DNA of 64,000 nt from Colwellia sp. Arc7-D (GTDB taxonomy: Bacteria; Pseudomonadota; Gammaproteobacteria; Enterobacterales; Alteromonadaceae). Within the stretch, counting starts at the first letter, position 1. Each line of letters starts with the position of its first letter. The stretch spans positions 3,534,001-3,598,000 of the forward strand of contig NZ_CP028924.1 in assembly GCF_003061515.1 (NCBI RefSeq). The letters are read 5' to 3'. The notes under the pieces are model-generated. The model made no database searches. It saw only the letters and a program-made list of their open reading frames with translations, and was not told where the DNA came from. The position numbers were made by a program, and so were the translations under genes. Positions 35,559 to 44,318 of this stretch are shown one piece after another.

Positions 35559-36560
35559 TTAGAAAGATATTTTTACACCGACAGTTATGTCGTCATCGCG
35601 ATTTTTTAGCTGAGCAGCTTCATCATCGTAATCGGTGTATTCAATAAAAACCTCGCCATATTTGTTAAATTTCTTTGTAGCGCCAATCGCTATTTGATTG
35701 CCTTTAATAATGCCATTATCTAAATTGTAAATTCTAAATTGTGGCGTTATACCAGACTCAAGAGTGTATGAATAATAAAACCCGATAGTATTAAATTCTG
35801 TACCATCTGATACATCTTCATTTTGATAACGTAAAACAACCTTATGGTTATCAGCTTTATATTGAAGTGCTGCCGCAAGAGTGTCAGCATCTGGTTTGAT
35901 GGCATCGTTAATACGCAGATCATCACTACGATCAAAATAAGATACGCCCAGTTGCCATGCACCGATTTTATACTTAGCTGCGATGTTGTAACTATCTACA
36001 CCAGAGCTTTGAGTATCATTACCATCTATCTCTGCAAGCACACCAATACTTAACCCGTTATACGATGGTGAAAAGTAAGCCACTGAGTTGGCTTCGCGAA
36101 TTGACGAGTTCTCGCTAGCATTCCATCTAATATTGTAGTGTCTAGGATTATGAAAAGTAATATCAATAGGCAACACAGTCCATAAGTAGTGTGGTGAATA
36201 TTGTTTACCTAACCTGATTTCACCAACCTCTTTATTTTTCAAACCAACAAAAGTAATACGCTTATGATAATCGCTGGCATCACTATTAATAACACCATCA
36301 TCTAAAACAATTCTCCCCTCAAGTTGGTAAGTCCCCTTCCATTCATCAGAAAGATTAACATAGCCTTTAATGCCTATACGTGAAATACCATCGGCAACAT
36401 CGCTTTCTTGTTCTTTTTCTTTAGTAACAAGTGCTCTTAAGCTGCCGTAGAATTGCACTTTTCCCCATTCACCTTCAGTAGCAATTTCTGCCGATGCAGG
36501 TGCGGCTGTTGTAGCAGCTATTATCAATGCACTGAAAATGCAGTTAAATTTAGTATTCAT
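35559..36560 (-). CDS. Outer membrane porin
   Basis: A 333-residue Gram-negative general porin type. A signal peptide (first 24 residues, ending PASA) is followed by alternating beta-strand sequence with aromatic girdles (GKVQFYGSLRAL, EIRLGKQYSPHYLW, AAKYKIGAWQLGVSYF). The C-terminus ends in Phe (GVKISF), the outer membrane assembly signal. It is the first gene of the TRAP cluster, behind a sigma-54 promoter, and so probably provides outer membrane passage for the transported acid. Confidence 0.88.
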   Translation of the reverse strand: MNTKFNCIFSALIIAATTAAPASAEIATEGEWGKVQFYGSLRALVTKEKEQESDVADGISRIGIKGYVNLSDEWKGTYQLEGRIVLDDGVINSDASDYHKRITFVGLKNKEVGEIRLGKQYSPHYLWTVLPIDITFHNPRHYNIRWNASENSSIREANSVAYFSPSYNGLSIGVLAEIDGNDTQSSGVDSYNIAAKYKIGAWQLGVSYFDRSDDLRINDAIKPDADTLAAALQYKADNHKVVLRYQNEDVSDGTEFNTIGFYYSYTLESGITPQFRIYNLDNGIIKGNQIAIGATKKFNKYGEVFIEYTDYDDEAAQLKNRDDDITVGVKISF

Positions 36561-36659
36561 ATTATTCCCTTATATTGTGCTTTTAATTTAATTGGGTGAT
36601 GAATGTTGTAAGAATTATATTATTTGTTTTCGTTTTACTTTCCCCATCACAATATATAT

Positions 36660-36675
36660 TGCACAAGTCATGCCT
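36660..36675 (-). promoter_or_regulatory. Sigma-54 (-24/-12) promoter for the porin-TRAP operon
   Basis: Read on the minus strand AGGCATGACTTGTGCA contains GG-N10-GC, with five of seven bases of the -24 box TGGCACG and four of five of the -12 box TTGCA. It is about 100 bases before the porin ATG, and the same cluster encodes a sigma-54 activator. Confidence 0.7.
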
Positions 36676-36720
36676 AAATTAACTAATTGAATCTAAATGA
36701 TATTATTTTAAGCATGAGAA

Positions 36721-36756
36721 AAATAATTCCTATTACCAAAAACAGAAGGAATATTT
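36721..36756. promoter_or_regulatory. Candidate activator site upstream of the sigma-54 promoter
   Basis: Imperfect inverted repeat AAATAATTCCT (36721-36731) and AGGAATATTT (36747-36756), about 50-80 bases upstream of the -24 element, where an enhancer-binding protein such as the DctD-like regulator would bind. It does not match the rhizobial DctD site, so this is a positional guess. Confidence 0.4.
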
Positions 36757-36985
36757 TTACCTAATTTATAGATATTTAATAGTACAAGGCATAGTGGTGA
36801 AAAATTCGCTCTTCAAGCGAGAAAATAAAAACAAGTCACTAAAGCAATGAAAGATATTCAGATGTTTACCAAAGAGGTTGAAGCGAAAGGCTTACATCAT
36901 AATACTTATTCTGAATAACTAAAGTGTCAGACGACTGGCTAAATAGAAGCATAATTAGCATTCATCTCAAATCAAATAGTCTGAC

Positions 36986-38128
36986 TTATTGTGTTTCCAC
37001 TTTACTATGTTTTGGTGAGGTTAAAAAATTCATGTCAGTCAACGACTCAAGAAAGGCTAATAAGTCCTTTTTTTCTTCCTCGGTAAGTACAAAGCCTTTG
37101 ATAAACTGGCTTTTCATCGAGTTAGTGCGTCCATCGCCTTTTAGTGGACCACTTTCAATATTTCGCCCACCAGCGGCATAAATATCAATAACTTCAGCAA
37201 GTGTCGCAACACTGCCATCATGCATATAAGGTGCTGAATGACTAATATTTCGCAGCGTTGGCGCACGAAAACGACCATTATCTTTTGCTAAGGTAGAAAC
37301 TTCTGCAAGGCCAATATCTGTAGCGGGATAACCATTTTGTTTTGGTTTTACTTCCACATTATACAAGCCGGTATTATGAAACGGCCGACGATCGATAAGT
37401 TGCTGTTCATGAGTAGTTGATTGTGTAAAGTTAAAGCCTCCATGACAGTGATGACATTCCAAGCGCTCAGAGAAAAACAAGTTCATACCACGAATAGCCG
37501 CTGCTGAAATTGCGTTATCATCACCTAAATAGGCATATTTATCGAAAGGAGAATTTAATGAGATTAAGCTACGTACGTAACTAGCTAAAGCTTTTACTAT
37601 TAACTCAAAACTTATCGGCTCTTTTGGAAAGGCTAAATGAAAAGCCTGCTGATATGCTTCACTTTTAAACCGCTCAATGACTTCATCTTCGTGGCCAGTT
37701 ATACCCAATTCAATTGGAGACTCATCAAACATTGGTAGTAAAATTTGTCGTTCCAATGAAGTGATGCCATCGTGCGCCCATGTTAAGGTTTTATTGTAAG
37801 CAATATTAACCAATGCAGGCGCATTTCTTCGATGTACTTCACCAGTTGAACCAATAGAAATAGTCAAAGGCTCGGCAAATGCATACTTTTGTTGATGACA
37901 GCTTTCACACGATTGCTGCTGGTTAGCAGATAAGTTTTTATCAAAAAAAAGAGTTTTTCCCAATGCTACTTTTTCAACAGTCATTGGGTTACTGTCAGGT
38001 ACTTGTGGCTTTGGAAAACCCTCAATAATAGGCCACTTATAACTACTTGTTATCGATTTAGCGTTATCACACGAAAAAAGTAAACTGCTCAGAGCTAAAA
38101 AGATGGTTATTGTTAAAAGCTTATTCAA
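36986..38128 (-). CDS. mbnH: MbnH-like di-heme enzyme (metallo-mystery pair)
   Basis: A di-heme c-type protein of the bacterial cytochrome c peroxidase/MauG superfamily, 380 residues. A lipobox LLFSC ends the signal peptide (C20). Heme sites are CESCH (residues 74-78) and CHHCH (225-229). MbnH enzymes of methanotrophs oxidise a Trp of MbnP to kynurenine, which completes a copper site. Here the gene overlaps the MbnP-like gene by eight bases, with no methanobactin precursor nearby, so it belongs to the wider non-methanobactin pairs. A plain cytochrome c peroxidase function is the alternative. Confidence 0.85.
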   Translation of the reverse strand: MNKLLTITIFLALSSLLFSCDNAKSITSSYKWPIIEGFPKPQVPDSNPMTVEKVALGKTLFFDKNLSANQQQSCESCHQQKYAFAEPLTISIGSTGEVHRRNAPALVNIAYNKTLTWAHDGITSLERQILLPMFDESPIELGITGHEDEVIERFKSEAYQQAFHLAFPKEPISFELIVKALASYVRSLISLNSPFDKYAYLGDDNAISAAAIRGMNLFFSERLECHHCHGGFNFTQSTTHEQQLIDRRPFHNTGLYNVEVKPKQNGYPATDIGLAEVSTLAKDNGRFRAPTLRNISHSAPYMHDGSVATLAEVIDIYAAGGRNIESGPLKGDGRTNSMKSQFIKGFVLTEEEKKDLLAFLESLTDMNFLTSPKHSKVETQ

Positions 38129-39029
38129 CCGTACTTCCCTTACTTTTATGATTGGTATTCACGGCATTAAAAACACCAGGTTCAGTTTCAGCACTTTTAA
38201 TTTGATTATTTAACAATAAATTATCAAATAGTTGTTGGCAGCTCTTATTATTTTGTTCTGACTGACAGCTAGATGATGCTGATAATTCAACATGCTTTAG
38301 CAATTCAGCTAAGTCTACATTTATTGCAAGGTTACCTTTAGCATTTTTACTATTAATACCAAGGGGAAGTTCGAAATTAAACCTATTAGGGTAAAGGCAA
38401 TTACTTTTAGGTGCTCGCATTGCACTAACTGATTTACAACCTGTAGAGCCCAAGTGAAATAGCCACTTCTCATGATTAGCGGCAAGCTCTAAACGCAAAA
38501 ATTTATGGCCTGTTTGCCAAATCCAAAACATTGACGGTAAATTTAACGGGCTTTGTTGGCTGATAGGATTTAAGTGGTTTACCTCAAACGGCACGCCTAG
38601 CGTAAAACGAATACCGCTGTTTTCATCCAATATTATATCTGTGGGAGTTGTGTACTTAATTGACCAATTAGCATCATTTGCCACGTTGGTTAAATCCTTG
38701 GCATGCAACTTTTCAGTTTGACAGTTTGTGCCTATCAAAGCGGTATTTTGATTTTGGAAAGGAGTTTTAGCTAATTTAACTTTTTGCCACCCCGCGTTTG
38801 TCGAACCAATTTCAATATCACTAATAAAAAATTGAAACTGCTCAATAAACCACGTTTTATTGTTTTTGCCTGCATGAAAAGTTGTTTGACAGTCAAGCGT
38901 AGCATCTCGCCATGATAAACTTAGATCAATCCTCTGTTCATTTGACGAATTGCCCAAATAAAAACAGCCTCCTACACTTATTAAAATCATGAGTATAAGT
39001 AAGTGTGTATAGCGCCTATTTATTAACAT
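38121..39029 (-). CDS. mbnP: MbnP-like copper-binding lipoprotein (four-Cys family)
   Basis: Partner protein of MbnH, 302 residues from the ATG at 39029. The lipobox SVGGC places the lipid on C22. The four conserved cysteines are C47 (LDC), C103 (GTNC), C198 (STGC) and C211 (KSNC). The segment MFWIWQTGHKFLRLEL (about 167-182) is the family core, and its Trp 169 and Trp 171 include candidates for conversion to kynurenine. Two further cysteines near 255 and 264 are extra. A GTG three codons upstream is possible as start. Copper storage or delivery is an inference from the family. Confidence 0.8.
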   Translation of the reverse strand: MLINRRYTHLLILMILISVGGCFYLGNSSNEQRIDLSLSWRDATLDCQTTFHAGKNNKTWFIEQFQFFISDIEIGSTNAGWQKVKLAKTPFQNQNTALIGTNCQTEKLHAKDLTNVANDANWSIKYTTPTDIILDENSGIRFTLGVPFEVNHLNPISQQSPLNLPSMFWIWQTGHKFLRLELAANHEKWLFHLGSTGCKSVSAMRAPKSNCLYPNRFNFELPLGINSKNAKGNLAINVDLAELLKHVELSASSSCQSEQNNKSCQQLFDNLLLNNQIKSAETEPGVFNAVNTNHKSKGSTVE

Positions 39030-39179
39030 AAGGTCCACATAGTATTTATTACAGCTGTTAATATAAAATTTATCATCATAGTTAAAAGTAACAACTACTA
39101 TTACAATGATTTAATAAATAATCTAAATACGTTAAAGTAAAGTACATTTATAACATTTTATTAACATAAGGACTATCTG

Positions 39180-41933
39180 ATGTTACGCATATCATTGGTA
39201 TTCGTCGTTATCGCCGCCTTATTTCAAAGCCAAGCAATCTTGGCACATTCAGAACATGATAAAGCACGATTTGTCGCTGAAACGGGCAAAGATACCGGAA
39301 AGTGTGATCAAGTATTAAGGCCTTGTAAGTCGATTGCCTACGCAGTTCAACAAGCGAATAAAGGCGATAAAATATTAGTCTCTTTTGGTGAATACACCAT
39401 TAATTCAAGCGATGAATTGTTCTATTTGAAAAGTGCGCTTGTCCCTATTTACGGTGGATACAATCGCTTTGACCACTTTCAAACCCAAAGCCCAGACACA
39501 AACCCAACAGAGCTAAAAAATATTCCCTTAGATATGGCAGAGCCGCTTCGCCAGCAAGGCTTTGTTATAATGGCTGATGGTAAATCGCTTTTTGCCAAAG
39601 ACAGTGCAGAGAGTAAAGCACTTCAAAATAAATTAGCAAGTTACTATACCTTAAGTGAAAAGCAAGTTGGCGTGGACTGTGTTAACGGTGCAGCAGGAAG
39701 TTTTGCTTGTAACAATATCGATTTACTTGCTCATATGCCTCTAAATGATTTTTCAAGCCGCCCAAGCAGTGCTAATGATATTTGGGGCCATGTAGATTTG
39801 AATACCGGTGACGAATATGCACTGATTGGTTTGCGTAATGGCGTTGCCATCGTAAATGTTACCAACCCTGAAGATCCACAAGAAGTTGGCACCATTCGCG
39901 GACTAAACTCCACATGGCGAGACATAAAGGTTTATCAACATTTCGATGAATCAATAAATGCTTGGCAAGCGTATGCATATGCCACCATTGATGGCGCCTC
40001 TGACTTCGTCACTATTATTAACCTAAATCAATTGCCAAACTCAGTAAGTTTAGTTGAGAAAAACACCGTAGTTACGAAAGCTCATAACGTTTACATTAGT
40101 AATGTAGATCACTCGCTTAACATCACACTACCTGGTTTAACACCTAGTTTACAGCTTATTGGTAGCAACCGATTTGGCGGTGCATTTCATAGTTATTCAT
40201 TAGTAACACCTTCAACGTTAACGGGCTTGGCTAATAATTATTTTGGCTCAGGATATACCCATGACGGTGCTTCAATAAACATTACTGATAGCAGAAAAGA
40301 AAGCCAATGTGATACCCGTGGTGATAGCTGTACAGTCTTCATCGACTTCAATGAAAAAGAAGTAAAGCTTTGGAACATCACAAATACTTCAGCAACAACA
40401 CTGCTAGGTACTGGTGAATATAACGATGTATCCAAAAGCAACCAATACGTACACTCAGGTTGGGGAACAGAAGACAACCAACATATATTTTTACATGATG
40501 AGTTTGACGAAAAAGATGGCGGCTTAAACTCAACCGTGCGTATTTTTTCTATCGCAGATTTAAATAACCCAACTCAAGTTGGACAGTGGACCGGTCCTAC
40601 GCGTGCCATTGACCATAATGGTTTTGTTCGGGGTAACCGTTATTACATGTCAAACTACGAACGTGGCTTAACTGTATTAGATATTACTGACCCTGCAAAC
40701 CCTATCGATGTAGGCTTTTTCGACACTTATACTCCATCAAATAACGCCGGTTTTAATGGCGCTTGGGGTGCCTACCCTTTCCTACCTTCAGGTAATATTT
40801 TAGTTAGCGATATTGGTAGTGGATTATATATTTTAAAAGACCGAACATTAGAGTCTAATCAGGGCAAAGTATCTTTTACAAATAGTAGCATCAGCGCCAG
40901 CCAGGGAGAGATATTAACCGTTAATGTTCAGCGAAATAATGCTACGGCCCCAGATCAAGCCATAAGTGTTAATTACCAACTCATACCCGGAAGCGCAAAA
41001 GAAGATAGCGACTATACACCTACAGCAGGTACTTTAAATTGGCCAGCAAACGACACGACGGATAAAAGCTTCAATATATCGATATCTACTGACAGCACGA
41101 GTGCAGAGTTACAAGAAAAATTCTTCGTGCGTTTAAGCCAACCAAGCAATAGCGCGACACTAGGTAACTATAGCTACTTAACAGTAAATATTGACGGCCT
41201 CGACGACAGTGGTTCAATATCATTTATTACAGAAGAAACTACCGTTGCAGAAAACCAAGGCATGCTTGATATAGCACTAGCACGCCAAGGAAGCTCTGCT
41301 GGAGCCATATCGGTTTCATATTTATTAAGCTCTGATACCGCGATTACTGGGGAAGATGTAGAATCGGCTTCGGGCACAATAAATTGGGCAGACGGCGATT
41401 CAGCAGAAAAAAACCTTCAAGTGATCATTATAGATGATACAGAAAATGAAGCTAATGAGAGTTTCTTCATCACACTTTCACCTGTTGCAGGCAGTAAATT
41501 AGGAGCAAATACCCAATTCACCGTGACTATTTCAGATGACGATAGCAATACAGCCCCTACGGTAACGTTAGCAGAAAATAGTGAAGTAAATACAGGTGCA
41601 ACCGTTAACGTAACAGCTACCGTCAGCGATAATGAAAATGACCCAATGACCTATTTATGGCAGCAAACAGCGGGAACTAGCATTACACTCACAAACGCTA
41701 CCGCTTTAACAGCGAGCTTTGTAGCACCTTCGAGTGCAGGTGATATAACACTGTCATTCACTGCTACAGACTCAAAAGGCTTATCTTCTAGTAAATCCCT
41801 AACCCTAACTGTTGTTGCAGCACCTGTGGTACTGCCACCACCACCAATAGAAAATGAATCTTCAGGCAGTGGTTCAATAGGATACTTCATCTTATTTATG
41901 ATTATTGTACTCAGTAGAAATCGACTGAAGTAA
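39180..41933 (+). CDS. Secreted choice-of-anchor B protein with Calx-beta domains
   Basis: A 917-residue exported protein, divergent from the MbnPH pair. A signal peptide ends near AILA (residue 22). Residues about 170-560 are the choice-of-anchor B domain, with LVIVD-type repeats (NGVAIVNVTNPEDPQEVG, RGLTVLDITDPANPIDVG). Two Calx-beta repeats follow (about 565-780), then a PKD/REJ-like domain to about 880. The C-terminus is a Gly/Ser motif (SGSGSIGYF), a hydrophobic helix and RNRLK, a GlyGly-CTERM-like sorting tail processed by rhombosortase. Two N-terminal cysteines lie in GKCDQVLRPCKS. It is probably surface-anchored; the function is not known. Confidence 0.8.
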   Translation: MLRISLVFVVIAALFQSQAILAHSEHDKARFVAETGKDTGKCDQVLRPCKSIAYAVQQANKGDKILVSFGEYTINSSDELFYLKSALVPIYGGYNRFDHFQTQSPDTNPTELKNIPLDMAEPLRQQGFVIMADGKSLFAKDSAESKALQNKLASYYTLSEKQVGVDCVNGAAGSFACNNIDLLAHMPLNDFSSRPSSANDIWGHVDLNTGDEYALIGLRNGVAIVNVTNPEDPQEVGTIRGLNSTWRDIKVYQHFDESINAWQAYAYATIDGASDFVTIINLNQLPNSVSLVEKNTVVTKAHNVYISNVDHSLNITLPGLTPSLQLIGSNRFGGAFHSYSLVTPSTLTGLANNYFGSGYTHDGASINITDSRKESQCDTRGDSCTVFIDFNEKEVKLWNITNTSATTLLGTGEYNDVSKSNQYVHSGWGTEDNQHIFLHDEFDEKDGGLNSTVRIFSIADLNNPTQVGQWTGPTRAIDHNGFVRGNRYYMSNYERGLTVLDITDPANPIDVGFFDTYTPSNNAGFNGAWGAYPFLPSGNILVSDIGSGLYILKDRTLESNQGKVSFTNSSISASQGEILTVNVQRNNATAPDQAISVNYQLIPGSAKEDSDYTPTAGTLNWPANDTTDKSFNISISTDSTSAELQEKFFVRLSQPSNSATLGNYSYLTVNIDGLDDSGSISFITEETTVAENQGMLDIALARQGSSAGAISVSYLLSSDTAITGEDVESASGTINWADGDSAEKNLQVIIIDDTENEANESFFITLSPVAGSKLGANTQFTVTISDDDSNTAPTVTLAENSEVNTGATVNVTATVSDNENDPMTYLWQQTAGTSITLTNATALTASFVAPSSAGDITLSFTATDSKGLSSSKSLTLTVVAAPVVLPPPPIENESSGSGSIGYFILFMIIVLSRNRLK

Positions 41934-42025
41934 CTTAAAAACTCAGTTGAGCGATTACTGAAACAACAAATCGCTCAACTATTGAACTATCGAACTTATT
42001 TATCAGTTTTTTTAACTTTATAATG

Positions 42026-42054
42026 GTGACAACAAAATAAAAAATGCTTATACT
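42026..42054 (+). promoter_or_regulatory. Promoter of tRNA-Ile2
   Basis: GTGACA (42026-42031), 17-base spacer, TATACT (42049-42054), followed by the GC-rich discriminator TCCCGCCGC. This is a near-consensus sigma-70 promoter with the discriminator expected for stringent control, about 50 bases before the tRNA. Confidence 0.75.
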
Positions 42055-42105
42055 TCCCGCCGCTTTGAAGAACCTTTCGCGTTTTTTGCAGCAAAGTAGA
42101 AAGAT

Positions 42106-42182
42106 GGCCCCTTAGCTCAGTTGGTTAGAGCATCCGACTCATAATCGGCAGGTCCCCTGTTCAAGTCAGGGAGGGGCCACCA
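42106..42182 (+). tRNA. ileX: tRNA-Ile2 (anticodon CAU, lysidine-modified)
   Basis: A 77-base tRNA with encoded CCA. Acceptor GGCCCCT pairs with AGGGGCC; T-arm is CCCTG-TTCAAGT-CAGGG; anticodon loop CTCATAA. The acceptor and anticodon arm match E. coli tRNA-Ile2 rather than either methionine tRNA, so the CAU should be changed to lysidine-AU by TilS to read AUA. Position 27-43 is a T-C mismatch. Confidence 0.92.
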
Positions 42183-42194
42183 TTTCAACGATTA

Positions 42195-42220
42195 AAGACG
42201 CCTTGTAGCGTCTTTTTTTA
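42195..42220 (+). terminator. Terminator after tRNA-Ile2
   Basis: Stem AAGACGC/GCGTCTT (42195-42201 with 42208-42214), loop CTTGTA, followed by a T run. It begins 13 bases after the CCA end. Confidence 0.9.
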
Positions 42221-42396
42221 TGTCTGATCTACAGCCACTCTACACTTTAGCTTTCCTATTTTTAGCACTCTATTTAGTACCATAAACTTTATGTACCAAC
42301 TGTGTTACCAAAAAAGTCCTCACTGTATTTACAATATTTCAGCTTATTATCCAAAATAACGATTACTGTAAATAAATGAAATTATTGCTTATTAAA

Positions 42397-43572
42397 CTAT
42401 TTAATTACCGCATTTTTTTTGAACGCACGCTGAACAGCCATGACCAAACAGCCCGCAATTAATCCTAATAGCACTGAGTTTATGTTCAACAATGTTAGGT
42501 TTGAGGCGGTGACTAAGAATGTGATCATTGCAGCTTCAGATACTTTATTGTCTGTTAACGCTTGCTTGATGCTATTGGTAATGGTTGTAAACAACGCAAT
42601 ACCGGCCAAGGCGAAAATTAGTGCTGTTGGCAGTATTGAAAATACATTCATTAAGTAGCTTGCTGATAACGCCATTACTATATAAAAAACACCGCCTGAA
42701 ATTGCCGACCAGTAACGATTTTCTGGTTTTTTATCTACATCTTCTGTCATGCAAATAGCAGCGGTTATTGCTGCTAAGTTGAGCCCGTAGCCTCCAAAGG
42801 GAGCTGCAATTAAGTTTACTAGCCCTGTTACACTGAGAATTGAAGATACCGGCGTTTTATAATTATGTGCTTTTAATACTGCAATGCCCGGTAAATTTTG
42901 CGCTGCCATAGTGACAATAAAAAGTGGTACACCCACACCCAATATTGCTTTTAAATTAAATTCTGGAGAGATGTAAGTGAACTCACTGATCTCCCATGAA
43001 AAATCACTTACATCAATCAAGTTAAGTTGCCACGCCATTACGCCGCTGAGTAGTAATACAAATAATATTGTGAATTTAGGCGCGAGCTGTTTCGCAATTA
43101 AATAAGTTAAAAACATCACACCAACAAGAATAGGCTCTTGGTTCATATGATTAAAAACGTCGATACCAAAGTTTACCAAAATGCCCGCTAACATTGCTGA
43201 CGCTAGCTGAAAGGGTATTTTGTTGATTAACTTTTCAAACCAACCTGTAATGCCAGATAAGAAGATTAGCAACGCTGAAAACATAAACCCAGCGACTGCT
43301 TCGTTGAGACTAAAGTTTTGTGCATCGGCAATTAACAATGCTGCGCCAGGAGTTGACCAAGCTGTTAATATCGGTATTCGATAATAAAGTGATAAAGCAA
43401 TTGAGGTAATACCTATAGCTAGCCCTAGTGATAACAACCAACTTGATGCTAAGCTTGCATCACCCCCAAGGTTAATAACTAATTGATATATCAATGCTAT
43501 AGAGCTAGCAAAGCCTATCACCACAGCAGCTAATCCGGCAACCGCCGAACTAATAATGCGATTGACTACCAT
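42397..43572 (-). CDS. benE: BenE family benzoate/H+ symporter
   Basis: A 391-residue membrane transporter with about twelve hydrophobic helices. The family segments AWSTPGAALL, GFMFSALLIFLSGITGWFE and FGGYGLNLAAITAAICM identify BenE. Characterised members import benzoate by proton symport. No benzoate degradation gene lies in the window, so the true substrate is open. The ATG at 43572 has GGGAG eight bases upstream and is preferred over upstream ATGs. It is divergent from an XRE-cupin regulator, with a two-part inverted repeat between the genes. Confidence 0.88.
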   Translation of the reverse strand: MVVNRIISSAVAGLAAVVIGFASSIALIYQLVINLGGDASLASSWLLSLGLAIGITSIALSLYYRIPILTAWSTPGAALLIADAQNFSLNEAVAGFMFSALLIFLSGITGWFEKLINKIPFQLASAMLAGILVNFGIDVFNHMNQEPILVGVMFLTYLIAKQLAPKFTILFVLLLSGVMAWQLNLIDVSDFSWEISEFTYISPEFNLKAILGVGVPLFIVTMAAQNLPGIAVLKAHNYKTPVSSILSVTGLVNLIAAPFGGYGLNLAAITAAICMTEDVDKKPENRYWSAISGGVFYIVMALSASYLMNVFSILPTALIFALAGIALFTTITNSIKQALTDNKVSEAAMITFLVTASNLTLLNINSVLLGLIAGCLVMAVQRAFKKNAVIK

Positions 43573-43598
43573 AGTAAAAGCTCCCATAATAAATTTCA

Positions 43599-43641
43599 GT
43601 GCGTTATAGCGCACAACATATCACCGTATGTTATAACGCAC
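43599..43641. promoter_or_regulatory. Nested inverted repeat between benE and its regulator
   Basis: Outer arms GTGCGTTATA (43599-43608) and TATAACGCAC (43632-43641), inner arms AACATA (43615-43620) and TATGTT (43627-43632). The perfect outer repeat spans the divergent start region, the place where an autoregulating repressor would bind. Confidence 0.65.
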
Positions 43642-43651
43642 AAGGTAAATC

Positions 43652-44203
43652 ATGACTGACAAAATAAATAACGCAATTGGTAATCAGTTAAAACTAGCTC
43701 GAACAAAAAAAGCCTGGAGCTTAGATACAGCAAGCCGACACACTGGCGTTTCAAAAGCCATGTTAGGACAGATTGAACGAGGAGAATCTAGCCCTACTGT
43801 TGCAAAACTTTGGAAGGTGGCAAATGGCTTTCAATTACCGTTAAGTTACTTTTTAGGGATCATTGGTAAAAGCGATTTAAAGCAAGGGTTGCTAAAGACC
43901 GAAAAAGGAATCGCTATCTCTACACTGTTCCCTTTTGATGAAGTAACAAAAATTGAAGTTTTCTCGTTAACTTTATCGCCTCTTCACCAACAAATGTCAT
44001 CACCACACAATACTGGTGTGATAGAACACATTTTGGTTATTGAAGGTGATATGGAATACTTTCTAGATAATAAATGGCACGCAATACAAAAAGGTGACAC
44101 GGTAAGGTTTTGTGCAAACGTAGCTCACGGCTACCGTAATCTAACCGATAAACCCGCTACGTTTCACAATATAATTGCTTACTCTGATGAATTAAAGACT
44201 TAA
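43652..44203 (+). CDS. XRE family regulator with cupin domain
   Basis: A 183-residue regulator: helix-turn-helix at residues 8-62 (LKLARTKKAWSLDTASRHTGVSKAMLGQIERGESSPTVAKL region) and a C-terminal cupin sensor at about 105-178 with EHILVIEGDMEYFLDNKWH and HGYRNLTDKPATFHNI. Proteins of this build usually repress a neighbouring transporter or catabolic gene and respond to a small ligand. It is divergent from benE across a strong inverted repeat, so it probably controls benE and itself. Confidence 0.88.
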   Translation: MTDKINNAIGNQLKLARTKKAWSLDTASRHTGVSKAMLGQIERGESSPTVAKLWKVANGFQLPLSYFLGIIGKSDLKQGLLKTEKGIAISTLFPFDEVTKIEVFSLTLSPLHQQMSSPHNTGVIEHILVIEGDMEYFLDNKWHAIQKGDTVRFCANVAHGYRNLTDKPATFHNIIAYSDELKT

Positions 44204-44318
44204 TATTGCCAGCATTTACAGCAAATAAAACAAAGCTTATTTTTCTGTTAAATCGATATTTTAGCTTATGCAGGCTTTATACTACTTACTTTCCCTAAGC
44301 ATTTTTAATTTTAAAGCA

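Larger units (their letters stand above)
36561..36985. other. Regulatory region upstream of the porin-TRAP operon
   Basis: About 425 bases between the MbnH gene end and the porin start. It holds a sigma-54 promoter and an upstream inverted repeat, both listed. A 23-codon frame at 36847-36918 has no ribosome site and is not called. No RNA gene is seen. Confidence 0.6.

Noticed and set aside
36847..36918. 23-codon frame starting MKDIQMFTKEVEAKG near the porin promoter region
   Set aside because: No ribosome site, an in-frame stop just upstream and no recognised family; it may be a chance frame or an old gene remnant.
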